The notes under the pieces: model-generated
Databases searched by the model: none
Seen by the model: only the letters and a program-made list of their open reading frames with translations
Told to the model about the DNA's origin: nothing
Source: Clitopilus passeckerianus
Lineage: Eukaryota > Basidiomycota > Agaricomycetes > Agaricales > Entolomataceae
NCBI GenBank assembly: GCA_944990035.1
Contig: CALYLX010000066.1
Span: 558,001 to 622,000, forward strand
Length of the DNA stretch: 64,000 nt
Direction of reading: 5' to 3'
Position numbers and translations under genes: made by a program
Part shown: piece after piece, positions 38,027 through 49,900 of the stretch
Numbering within the stretch: position 1 is the stretch's first letter
Layout of the letters: each line of letters begins with the position of its first letter

Positions 38027-38885
38027 TTTATATTTGGTGCTTCCGTTGGACTGGACTTCGTACTTCACCATTTCATCCGACCTAATCTTGTTGGTTTAAT
38101 TTACCACTTATATCCTCTCCTTATTTGTTCTTTGTGCTCATTACCCACTGGCCTGACCGATCAAGTGGCCCTATTATTTACCTGCCGCCTTCACGGTGTA
38201 TGTAAGAGCCCTCATGTGTCACTGAACCAATATGATTGACGGCTTTGGAACCTGATATTTCTCCTTAGCGGGGAGAAACCGTCTTCCTATCATAACTCAG
38301 CCAACAAAATGGCAAGCTATAACCCACAAAATGTCAATGAAGGTAGGTAAAGTGCTAGCATTAGCAGAGACAGGCCCCTGATCGTATTGCCTGTGAGGGG
38401 AATCAAGTGTGTGTTAAGTGAACCGTGTGGAAGGGCAATCGGGATCAACATCCCCACATATTTATTCTGACTGTAGCGAGGATACAATTTGAGGGAACGG
38501 TTCTTGGGTTAAACTAACAGTGGCAGATAACTTCCCCCTGTCAAGAGGCTTTCGTAAGGTAGTGTTTTCTATTTTTGAAGAAAAGATCTAAGAAAAATTG
38601 GCCTGTACAAGGGACAAGAACTGTTGTTGTATTTTTGCAGTACGTGGCTATCGGCCAAGGCAGGACTTTGCCTACAAGTCCTTACATTAGTGCTACGTAT
38701 TAAAAAGGTTCTACCTAAAGGTCAGAGTTTCCGGGAGATAATGAATGTGGTACATAAAGTCCGCCGGATCCATTAAACGAGTGACTGATATTGTATTGTA
38801 CAGAATAACGATAGCACAATAAACCCCCTTGTAGGGGTACATCTACGGTTTTAACTCCACCGCTTGAAAGACGACGGGATAATAA
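38027..38885. other. Intergenic, no gene seen
   Basis: About 860 bp between convergent 3' ends of the acyl-CoA synthetase and the first DUF6534 gene. AT-rich, with only short open frames and no RNA gene that I can recognise. Confidence 0.4.
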
Positions 38886-40793
38886 TTATACAGCATGCTT
38901 CAACTCATGCTCACTGTCGGAATATCCGTTAGAGTCTGATTGCCACTTGATCTCATTCTGCCGTGAGGCGAAGGAACGAGCAGTTGGGCTGAGTGGTATT
39001 GAGTTCTACAAAGTTGTCAATACCCGGGCAGAAGACATTTCTAGTGCAGGGGAAGCATACCTTGTCGGTTGGAGTATATGGTTCGCTCGGAGAGATGTGC
39101 ACAGATGTCGTTGTTTGAATGTTGACGATCTTGGAAATGTTGGCAGAGCTATCGCCCACAGATGAGTCTGAAGCATAGTTGCTTGGTGACCGTGCGTTCA
39201 ACCTAGGAAAGAATGAGATTTTGCTTCTAGAAGGGGATGAAATTGCGCTCACATCGTGACATAGCTGACAACATAGACTGGGTATCACTTGGTGAGGCCA
39301 TCCTTGAGTCAATAGAAATCAAGGCACATACGTTTAGTCAACAAAAACTCAATGCCGAGGAACACAAGATTGTTTGCCATTGTGGCGTACTAATGGGAAA
39401 ATCAGAATGTTTTGGTGAAGAGCAGCTGCACACATAGACTAACCGCGATCAACGCAGCAAGCGAGGCTGCACTTGTCAAGAATCCGGAGGCAAAGGACAA
39501 TCGGATAATGGTGATGATTATATGGTTGGTCCTTGATCGTAAAATTAGTACACGCTGTCGAGAAGCCGGAGAACGCCAGAACTCACCTTTCAAAGCTTGT
39601 CTTGCTTCTGGAAAGGTAGTACCACATGGCGGTCGCAATGGCGCCGTCGATAGCTGTCAACACCGCTAAGGGGATGTAGACCACCCACTGTTAAACCGCA
39701 TTAGTTCACCCGAGTCCGAGGCGCCGGCTATTTGGTTACTCACAGAGATCTCCCTCAATCCATGGAAAGTCTCAGCCTGAGCGCTACGGACGAGCGTTGG
39801 AACAATTACGGACAAAAGACGACGTGGAAACGTACACTTTGATAATCAACACTGACAAAGAAAGTGTGAGTCGAGAACTAGAAAAATAGACTGAGGGGAG
39901 GACTTACTGAGAGCAACAGCTAATGAACGTAGGAATCAAACTTTAGAACATAACCACAATGGGGGAATAGACTTCTACTAACCACCCCCAACAGTGACGA
40001 GAGACCCCTAGACCACATTTAGCGACTTCAGAAGAAGAGCAAAGGCTCCGAGGTACGCACCACTACGATGGGCCACGTCCAGTTGAAATGGCGACCCACT
40101 GGGAGAAAATTAGACGAGAACGGAACGGTGAAGGATGAATAACAAACGTTTATACACCCTGAAAGCGTACAGGACCTGAACAGTGACAACGATGACACAC
40201 TGCGATCCTGTAAGTCGAAGTAATCGTACAGGTAAGGAGAGGGACTTACGTTGACTCCAATCTGCGCCTATTGACAGTCCCCAGTCAGACAGCCGTACCT
40301 CTGTAGCAGACCGACACTAACCTTTAGCGGCCTGGAAGGATATTAGTGCCGTGAATGCGAAAGATATGTCATGAACTCACCAAACTAGCTTCAAGAGCTC
40401 GCGTGGGTCACCAAAATGGGTAACTGAGTAATGATAGACTGCAGCAATGGTGAAGCACAAATGAAGCGTGTCCAGCATCCTACGCTCGTTGAGTCTTCAT
40501 CGCCACAACGAAGAGGTTATGTAGTGCTCACCATAAAATTCCAACCTGTGAGAAATATACCAATCAGAGTAAGGCAATGCTATTATGGCCCATCGACTTA
40601 CGCAAACTCTTTGATACTTGTAGTCCTTAGGATAATTCTTGAAGTAGATGTAGACCTGCAGATTGGTGGCGCCATATAGCCTGAGCAGAGGGAGGTCAAT
40701 TCCTCATCGTGGTCATTGAGCAGTAACTACTCACAGTGCTGCGCACATGCAACCTAGATAGATAGCACCGATGGTAGCGTCGATAAGCGTCAT
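38886..40793 (-). CDS. DUF6534-type seven-pass membrane protein, copy 1
   Basis: The start at 40793 gives MTLIDATIGAIYLGCMCAAL, joined by splicing to LYGATNLQVYIYFKNYPKDYKYQR, the characteristic opening of the basidiomycete DUF6534 family. Further hydrophobic segments follow in many small exons, including WVVYIPLAVLTAIDGAIATAM and FASGFLTSAASLAALIA. The typical end of the core, NLVFLGIEFLLTK, is followed by the LNAR motif and a Ser/Thr-rich cytosolic tail. The last exon encodes NEIKWQSDSNGYSDSEHELK and ends at a TAA at 38886-38888. The fold is expected to be seven transmembrane helices with the N-terminus outside; function is unknown, and the families are highly expanded in mushrooms. A paralogue on the same strand lies at 54152-56101. 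I traced the ends and several joints but not every exon. Confidence 0.8.
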
Positions 40794-41933
40794 ATTGGTC
40801 CAAACAGATGAAAGAGAGTTGGAAAGCGGCGGCGAAGCGAGTCGTCAAGTTCCCCAGTTCCCGTAGCTCTAATAGTGTTGGTTACTCGGAAGCACTTCAT
40901 TTTGCGAGTTGGGTAAATCCTGGTAAATCATGTGTCCGCAAAGAAATTTCAAAAGACCGGGAGACCGGATGGGGCGCAAGTTCCTGAATAAGGTTGCGCT
41001 CATAGCGGGTCCTTGGACCTCTTTTGGATTTTTGAAGGCGCAACCCTGGAGATGCCCCCATAATCTCCATAGATTAGATTAGATTACCTCCATCTGGCCT
41101 ATGTCGGTCACTACAGCCGATCATTATTCGCGGCTCAAGGATTCACCCAGGCACCCTCGCACGCGAGCATGTGCATATGTCAAATTTTCATGACTGGCGC
41201 CAAGGGTAGCCTCTTAGTGGCTTTCAGTCGAGACGAAGATCAAAACTTGGAGTCGTATCAAGTTCGAACATCGACTAACTTTTCAACGATGTCATACAAA
41301 TGTATTGCGAGGGAAAATATCCTGCAGATGCGCTCACACTTTACCCCGCTATTTTTGCGTCGGATGCTCAACGATCATCAAACTTTCTTCTGGTGATAAT
41401 TGTCCCGATGGCTCGGTTGGCGAGGCCCGAGGGCTTTTTTAATATAATGTCACCTTTTGACAGATCCAGGAAAACTGACCTACTTGTGTTGGTGGCGTAG
41501 GCCTTCAATCCAACATGAATGAGGGACTGCAATTTTTCCAGCGTTTGAGGACTCGTCATGTTTCATGCAAGGTTTTGCGCTACGCCGGAGTGAGCCTCAA
41601 GGCTGCAAGCTATTCCTTCCTTGTCCCAGCATAACCTTAATTTCACGGCTGCTTTCGGTGCGATCGAATAGCATGTGGTACGCTCGCTACTCGCACATCG
41701 TTGGAGTTGTTGCTCTTTTCAGCCAAGTTATCCCGTCGGGACGCCACTGAACTCCTATGCTGAGTGATATTCCAAACGTTGCATCGGACCGGCTGAATGA
41801 AAATCGAAGGCGAAGAGGATAGCAGATAATTGAATTTTTATTGCATTTTATATGTTACAGTATTTCAAAGTTTTACATCGCCTCTACTCGAGATCGGCCC
41901 AGAAGCAAGGAGGACAGTTGGGGACCAACTCGG
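40794..41933. other. Intergenic, no gene seen
   Basis: About 1.1 kb between the DUF6534 start and the 3' end of the alpha/beta hydrolase. A short (TTAGA)3 run lies near 41070. Open frames are short and without motifs. Confidence 0.4.
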
Positions 41934-43238
41934 CTAGTCGAAACCGTCCGCAACCCAATTCACTACCTCCCAAGACAGGCTGGTTAACTTTTCCTCTCTG
42001 AGAAGAAAGTCGAGGTGTGGGTCATCGTGAACGCCATGTTCCTGTAATATGAAGCATATGTCATCTCGGCGATTCTTGGACTCAGTAAGAGAATGTGCCC
42101 AGGAAGCCTCGATCTTCTTTGCTACCATGATTATGTCGTCCCTAAGGCATTCGGCATCGCCAGCAGTGATTAAGAGACGATCTGCGAGCACCGCTATCCC
42201 GTTAAACCAATCGTCGGGTACCCTGACAGCCTCGAGGTAGTGACGCATCGACTCGGGGATTCCATCGAGGACAGTCGCGCCCCAATAAAGCAGACCCGAA
42301 CGACTGATACAATCGCTCCTGTCATTTGTGACAATGGAGCCGACTTTTGAGGTGAGGGTGACCCAAGGAGACATCAAGAAAACTCCACAGAGGGGAGAGG
42401 GGAGCGTCAAGCTTGGCACCTCGGGAATTGGATGAAGGATGTGTGAAATGAGCTGGAGGACCAAGTTAGCCCCGGCTGAGTCACCCACGATTTGTAGGTT
42501 TCTCGGAGAGACTCCGGCGGAGAGTAGATGCTTCACCGCTGTCACTGCTTGCTTGAGCTGTGTAGGGAAGATGGCCGTCGGGACCAAACCTATAGAAGGA
42601 GCGGTGAGATGGTGAGAGGATGAGCAAGTATATGAATCAGATCCCTGCTTACTGTAATTAAGCACGGCAAGCCCAACATCGTGTCCGTTCTTCTTCTTAA
42701 TCTGGTTTTGAAGATGCCTCCAATAGTTTAGAGCAAAATCTTGCATGGGCATAACGAATGCTCCGCCTATTAAAATCGCATTGTTCTCACCTCTATCGAA
42801 ATCATCATGATCTAGAGGACATACCATGGATGTACAAGATCACTCTGTCCGTTCTTCTCTCTCCAATCCAGAACAAACGTGCATCGTCCTCGAGCTCATC
42901 AATAATCTCGGGGAGATTATTGGCTTTCAGGGCTTGCTTATAGGTGTGTTTACTGGTTCCCATATACCACTGTAGTTGCTTAACGCTAAACCACGAAGAG
43001 AGATGATGGAACGTCTTGTCGCCCACGACACGGCGCCATGTCTTATGCCGATTATTGGGGTGGGACGGGGAGGTTAACAAGGTCCATAGGAGCACGAAAG
43101 CTGCATCCTATTGTATCAGATAAGGATGCTGGTTTGCTGGTAGACAGACTTACGCAAGTGCAGGAGCACGGTGGCAAATGCACCTATCTTCTGAAACCAT
43201 GGCGGATTTCCGTATGATGTATCCCTGGTATTGGCCAT
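41934..43238 (-). CDS. Alpha/beta hydrolase fold-3 esterase (HSL family)
   Basis: Four exons in phase: 43238-43154, 43100-42825, 42766-42653, 42589-41934, giving 376 residues. The oxyanion-hole motif is split by an intron and reads YIHGGAFVMP after splicing; the nucleophile serine is in IVGDSAGANLVLQL; the acid is probably the aspartate in LLITAGDAECLRDD; the histidine is in EHGVHDDPH. This is the hormone-sensitive-lipase-like group of esterases, which in fungi includes steryl acetyl hydrolases and detoxifying deacetylases. A hydrophobic stretch near the N-terminus (IGAFATVLLHLPFVLLWTLL) suggests a membrane anchor, as in Say1-like steryl acetyl hydrolases, but the substrate cannot be told. 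It lies upstream of a sugar transporter on the same strand; no functional link is evident. Confidence 0.88.
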
Positions 43239-43744
43239 TAGCTGGGTGTATCAGAGACCCACGTTGAACGACGACCGACCTTTAAGTTACTAGGCCTTCG
43301 CATGTACGTACTCAAGGAGATTTCTAAATGTCACGGGGAAGGCTAAACACCGTAGTATTCCCATGGGAAGGAGTGGAGAACAGTGCGGCTATCTGTCAGA
43401 GATACAAGCCGGCCGTCGTCTGATGATGGTACTGAGTATGTTGCGTTCAAGCAATTGATTCAATAGCCCCAAGGAGGATGAATAGGCATGGATGGAGGAA
43501 AATGTCAGGAAAGCATTGAATCATCCTCAGGGTAGAATGATTCAGAATGAACCGGTGGGGTGAAAGTTGCAGACACACTGGATGGTAATGTGCGTGAATT
43601 CATTTCATTAAGATACGCGCTAGATCAAAATAATAAAAACTACTAGGTACTGTATTAGATGCAACAGATTTGATTAGATTTCCTATCACCAGATAAGATG
43701 AATGTGGATTATGCCTATCAGTGCGCCTCACTGGCTTTTGGTGT
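43239..43744. other. Intergenic, no gene seen
   Basis: About 500 bp between the hydrolase start and the 3' end of the sugar transporter gene. No coding or repeat signal is seen. Confidence 0.4.
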
Positions 43745-45959
43745 CTATTGCTTCTCTTCGTGGGATACAGGGTCGATCTCCTTTTCAATAGCCTCCATAG
43801 TGGTAGTTCCACTCTCTATTTCAGCCTTGAGCTCCTTGAAATGCCTTTCTTCGTCCCAGACGAACGGACTCTTGCTCGCAAAGAGAAGATCCATCTCCTC
43901 AAGCGTCCTGTTGGCAGTCCTGAGGTTCGGGTCAGTAACGGTGTATACACTATCGAGGAACAAGGTCGTACTCTGGGTATAATGCCCACACCATTGGTAT
44001 TGAGAGGAAGTTAACAGCGCCGAAGATGTGAAGGGTACTATCACAATCCTGTAAGCAAACTTGTATTGACTGGGAATAGGCACTCACTTCTCTCCGATCG
44101 CATTAAACATAACAGGGTTGAGAAGGGTCAACCAACCATTACCAATACTCCAACCAACGACACCCCAAGCATTACCCTTGGCACGGCACTGGAGAGGGAA
44201 GGTCTACAGAAAAGGTTCAACGAAAGGTTCACTAGGATCGAGGGCGTGTGTTACTCACCTCAGTAGGATAGACCCAAGGGATGGTAAGCCATGTAGCACC
44301 GAAGACAGCGGTGTACAAGAAGATGAAGAAGGCGGCGGCACCTCCATATTGCGCACCCTGGTCGGGATGGTCCTTGAGAAGACGGGAGAATGCACCGGCG
44401 AGGATCTAAGAGTATGGGTAAGGAATAGAAAGGGCCAGTGGTGAATTCAAAACGTACAAGAGAAATTCCTTGACCGACGGCACCCCACCAGAGACCAACA
44501 CGGCGTCCCCATCTGTCGATGGTCACCACGGCGAAAAGGGTAGAAATCATGTAAGTGACCTGTGGAAATGTCAGCGTGATTGTACTGTACGGGGTAGAGG
44601 GTACTTACGGTGTTCAAGCCCGATAGCCACTGCGACTTCCTAGAGCTGTAACCAGCACCAGCGAAGATAGTGGGAGCATAGACCGTAATGGCAGCAATTC
44701 CGACCCATCTGCAAAGAGATGGTCAGCGATGGATTCACACAGGCGAGTTTTCAACCTACTCTTGAATGATCTGGAGCCATACAGAGAGTTGAACACGTCG
44801 TGCAATATGAAGGTCGCCAGAGCCGATTCCCCAAAGCATGTTCCAGTAGCCGTTCATCTTGTGGTGCTTCTCCTCGAGCTTGATGGCGTCAATAATACCC
44901 TCATATTCCTCCAGAGCAACGGAATTGCCGGCATCTTCGATGCCCTTGGTGGATGTACCTTCGTCGGTTGAGCGCAGGCGAACCAAGATGGCCTTGGCTT
45001 CCTCGTTTCTGCCGACCTTCATGAGCCAACGAGGGGACTCGGGCATGAACCAGACCATAACCTGGCAAAGTTTTATCAGGATAACGAAGGAACACCCTCT
45101 CAGTGAATGGGAGCCTCACCATGAAAGCCACGACAGGAATAATCTGGAAAGCGATCGGGAAGCGCCACCTGACTTGAGAACGACCGTCTCCAACGAAGCC
45201 AAGACCGAACTCAAGCCAGTATGCGACAACGACACCGAAGATATTGAGGGTAAATTCGAGTGCAATGAAGGCACCTAACGAGTATTAGTCCGACATTTTA
45301 TGAAGTGTTGAAGGAAAACAAACCTCGAGAGGTGTGTGTTGCGACTTCGGCACTCCAGACGGGGACGATCGCGTTGAGGTGGCCTGTGCCAATACCATTG
45401 ATGAGACGTGCGCAGAGCATCCTGGGTAGATCTGGTAAGCCAAGAAATAGACCAATGATATATGGCATAAATGTACCAAGCGATATTCTGAGCAGAGCAC
45501 TGGAGAGCAGCTCCCAGAATAACCCAAGCGCCACCCCACAACATGGTACGGATTCGGCCAATCCTATCACCGATAACTCCTCCCATCAGGCACCCGACCA
45601 ACGTTCCCAGATAATAGACTAGAGATGACGACACTGTCATCGCCCATTTGCCGATCGTGTTAGTGAAGAGAACTTACTGGATACGATGCCTCCTTGACGA
45701 GTAGGTTCGGTGATAGTGACGACGTAACCTTCGGAAGAACCTCCATACTTGGAGTATCCCAGCTTCATCGTCTCCACATAATCCGGGGAAGTGTTGACAC
45801 CGCCCATCATACCCTGGTCATAACCAAAGCTGAAGTAGTGGTCGTTCGGAAGTCAGCGGAAATGTAGCGTTCAGGATTCAATCAAGTCACGTACAAGAAG
45901 ATGGCAAGGCCAGCCACAAAGTTGAGAAGGTAGACAAGTTTCTTGCCCGTTAAAGCCAT
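43745..45959 (-). CDS. MFS sugar transporter
   Basis: Major facilitator of the sugar porter family, 12 predicted membrane helices, plasma membrane. The start at 45959 gives MALTGKKLVYLLNFVAGLA, then FGYDQGMMGGVNTSPDY, the usual opening of fungal hexose/oligosaccharide transporters. Family signatures are present: GCLMGGVIGDRIGRIR between helices 2 and 3, NGIGTGHLNAIVPVWSAE, the PESPRWL motif, TIDRWGRRVG between helices 8 and 9, WVYPTETFPLQCRAKG and the PETANRTLEEMD motif near the C-terminus. Helix 7 has LQIIQEWVGIAAITVYAP rather than the QQxTG form of yeast hexose carriers, so the transported sugar is uncertain. Several introns; the frame is maintained. The C-terminal tail is long, acidic and cytosolic (ELKAEIESGTTTMEAIEKE). 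Confidence 0.93.
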
Positions 45960-46929
45960 GATCGTGGAGGCGGGGGCAGGTCGATTAGTGGGGAACGAGT
46001 TATTGCGGGGAGGGCTTTAAATATCCACAGAAAAAATCAGGCGCCGGCATTGGAGAGTAAGCGTTTGGGCCGTTCGCAAATATGTTGCTCCACTTCTCCC
46101 TGACGGCCAGGCGAAGTCCAGGCAACGGGTAAAGAAGCTAGATCAGCTGATGAACTATGAAGCTATGCTGAAAGGTATTCCGCAATCGCTGTCGGACCGG
46201 GTACACGGAAAGGACCAGAAGAAGGTTCTGAAATGACCTCCCGAGATCATGAGAAGCACTAGATGCTGGAAAGAAGTTTGAGAGCACACGTCGATATTTC
46301 TCTGGGTCTTTTCACATATAGATCCGTAGAAGAGTCTGAGAGACGCGTAACAAGCGCATCTTATTGACCAACTTCAACATGAGATACTGTCGTTATAACT
46401 GACTTGTCGTTTGGAGGTGAGTGGCGGATAAAAATCCAGCCCTTATCGAATGTCGGCTAAAGTCTATTTCGTCGGCCTGTGATGTCATCGGTTCGGCCCC
46501 CGAAAAGTTTTTGGACTTGGGCCTCAAGAAGTGCCAATATGCGTGGGTTCTCTCTTTAGAATCTTGCAACCCATGCAGGCGATGTATCCAAGAAGACCAT
46601 ACCTGGACGGGTGCCAAAGTTGTCCGGGCGTACAGACTCAGACCATTTCACTCGGCGAAACTTAGAGTGTCCCGGAAATTTCGGACCATCCTTTTGATGA
46701 ACCAATCGGCCGTAACTCTGGGAAAGAGAAATGACGAGTCTCGATTCTCCAGTCCGCGTCAAAAAGTATACATTTGGCTCATAGTACATGCATGATTTTC
46801 ACTCGATAAACGTATCCTACCCAGCGTAGTGGAAATTGACCTTCCTCCCAGCCGATTCGATCAATACAATCTCAATTTATCGATGTTGATCCAGCTTTCA
46901 CGCTTCTCTCTGTAGACAATAGTCAACAG
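45960..46929. other. Intergenic, no gene seen
   Basis: About 970 bp between the transporter start and the 3' end of the alpha-mannosidase gene. A further C-terminal exon of the mannosidase between 46820 and 46920 is possible (an open stretch beginning ESWINIDK) but not proven. Otherwise only short open frames are seen. Confidence 0.4.
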
Positions 46930-49900
46930 TTAGATGTGGCATCTATTCAAAGAGCATTGAACCCACCCAGATTGTTGAGTGAAAGACACATTCTGAGGAC
47001 CAAGGACCAGCTTGACCGTCTGAATTTCGAAGCCCCTGAAGCCCAGCTGGATATAGGAATCCATCCTGCCCTGATCGCTCTCGATATGAGTCACGTTCAG
47101 TCGGTCGCTTGATTCATCCTCCTCCAGAAGGTTGGTAGTATAAGCTGCAACAATTGGCAAATGGCTCGAGATCCTTATTCCGGCCTGAGCATGCCCTCCA
47201 AAGGCCTCGTATAGGCGGAGGATAATGGTGGCCTGAGAAGACTCGGAGGTGCCTTCTTTACCAAAGTCATCATCTTCGCCACGCTTGATGGTTTCAAGGA
47301 AAACGTTGCGAGCACCTTCGACGGTGAATGGGGAGTGGAGCCCAGCGAGCAGCGATTCGCCTCCAGGAGTAATAGCTCTCACTGTAAGAAATGGTCATCA
47401 ATCCAGATTTCCTAGTATGGTGATGACTCCAAGCACCCACCTCGCAAGGGCGAGTTATAGAGGTACGCTGCCTGAGGAACGTCGGACTCCAAGAAGTGGC
47501 CTTCATGAGGTAAGACACCCCAGGAGAACTTGTGTTCGCCTGCAAAACCTGTCAGATAGCGATACATGTGATCCGTTAGATATATTCACCTTGATCTTGT
47601 TCTGCATCTGGTGCGGTGGCAGATCGGAGTAGGGAGATGCGAAGGTTGTTGCCGATGCAGGAGAATCCATATTTCGACTCGGAGAGGATGGCAACTCCAT
47701 AACCAAATTCACTGAGGTCGGCGTACTGAAAAAGTGGGGTTGAGGTTATGCTCGAAGTGGGTTGCAAAATACGTACCTTGTGGCCACAGACCTCGAACTG
47801 TCAAGAGCAGTCCTTGAGAAAGTGTGCAGACAATGAAAGATAGGGAACCAGACCTTAGCAATGTCCCACGTTGTGTTCTTGTGTGTAGGGCGTTGGACAT
47901 GGCCAAACTGAGTTTCATATGTAGCGTATGGGCTGTGAATGTTGAGAGGGAGTTCGACTGTCATGCCGTTTAGCTTCAATCCAACTCATGCCACAACCTG
48001 CCACCTACATTTCAAGAATTCGTGACGTTGGTGCCAGTCCACGACAGCTTCAAAGTTGAACAGAGACCTAGAATTCTCCTTGACAGTAGCTACAAGCCGC
48101 GTGAGTTCCTGAGGATGTTTGAAGCCAACGTACTAACCTGTGATAGCATCAAGAGAAATCTGGTAAATCATTCGTCAGCATATGTTACGAGAAGAAAGAA
48201 AGAAAGAGTACAGTGATTGCAATGGTGCTCTTCTCGTAGGTTAACTCAGCTTTCACTGCCCCGCGAAGTGGCCCCTGTGCAACCACAGAAACCTTCTCAA
48301 ACGCCAATGGCTTGGCTGTCTCAAGGTGATGAATTTCAACATCTGCAAGCAGAACATGAGATGGATTTCCAGACCGCCGCAAAGAGCTTACCCCAAGCAT
48401 CCCAGTAGTTGGGACGATCCTCGAAGATGACCAGACCACCAGTTGAACCAGAAGGAATCAGCTCACGTCTAAATAAAAGTGGTCGGCTCCGGCAGGGAGA
48501 AATGCTGCGATGGTGGACCTACCCCTGTTTAACGTCCAACAGGCTAGTGATACGACCCTTCGAAATTGTCAACTGAACACTCGCATTGCGAAGCACGAAG
48601 TGGTCGGCTCCGTTGGTGAAAACTACAACAGGTCAAAAGAGTCAAAAAAGCCGTCAAACGAGATCCAGGAAGTGAACTTGCCAGAAACAGGAGAAATCTG
48701 GGCATGAAGACCAGTTGCGGGGGTGCAGATGGTTCCAATGTTTCCACCATCGGCAGTATTCATGACCGCATAGCCAACTTTCCCATCTACGGATGTCTGA
48801 AGGATCTGGGATTGGAGTTGGTTGGTAGCCTTTCCAACAGGGATTTGGACAAGGTCGGATCTGCGGAAGAACGTAGTATTGAAGCCTATAATCTTCGCGT
48901 TTGCTGGGAGAGGCCTGATTTTGCCGTCGAGCTTAAGCGGACAAGAGTCCGGGAACAGAACACTGAAGGCATCTTCCAACAAGTCCTCGCCGTCCTTGCG
49001 AACTTCAGCATACAGTTTCTCGGCATCATCGTAGACCATTCCAATAGCAGAGCCGGGAAGCACTGAGTACTGGTGAGCCGCCATTGAAGCTAGTATCATA
49101 GTCCTGCTTACCATCATGGACTAAAGTGCGCAGGCAAATCATGAGTAACGATAAATCGGATATACATGCAGCACATACATTGATTAAGGAGCACCTTCTC
49201 CCAATTATCATCGATCGTCTTTTTAGGATAAACGTAGCCCTTCTTATGGAGCTTATAGATGGAAGCCAATGTAGCCAGATGCTGGAAACATCTCCTTCAG
49301 TGATACATACAGAGCAAAGTGTATAATGCCAAACCTCGACGTCACGGAGTAGGATCTCGGAGTGTCTATTTCCTTTCTTGATAGACCCTGTCCATCCTTT
49401 TAGTGACAATACAAGTAGTATGGAAGGAGATCGTACCATGGGAGGTATATGTGCCACGATGGAACTATGAGTATCTCAGCATGATTGCTTGATTGTATAA
49501 GAATATCCATACCTCGAGGTACAACTCGCCATGCCTTCAGTATTTATCAGTAGTTTGAGGGATGAGACTAGAGGCGAGGACGTACCAGTTAGGCAGTTTC
49601 CTGCCGGTATCAGTCTCTTTCGAAAGGGAATCGAAGAACTCGTCCACAGAGCGGCCCATGCTCACGGGAGGAAGCTCGCGGTGAGTGTTGGTGACACCTC
49701 GGATGCGACGAAGCTGTACGAGAGTTTTATTGAGCACCAGCTTGGAAGAACGGGAATACACTCACATTCTCCAACATCTTGGCCAGAGGTCCACCTCCGC
49801 CATCACCATTTCCAAACACCAAGAGCGCATTGTGAGATGATTCGAGATTCTGTTACGAGAGTTGGGCCAAGGATTCTGATCGCTAGTCACTACCTGCGAA

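Noticed and set aside
41064..41085. (TTAGA)3 run as a microsatellite of interest
   Set aside because: Three units only, in AT-rich intergenic sequence; not remarkable.
43090..43160. Missing or out-of-frame start of the alpha/beta hydrolase
   Set aside because: Using the acceptor GATGCAG before 43100 joins it in frame to an upstream exon starting at 43238.
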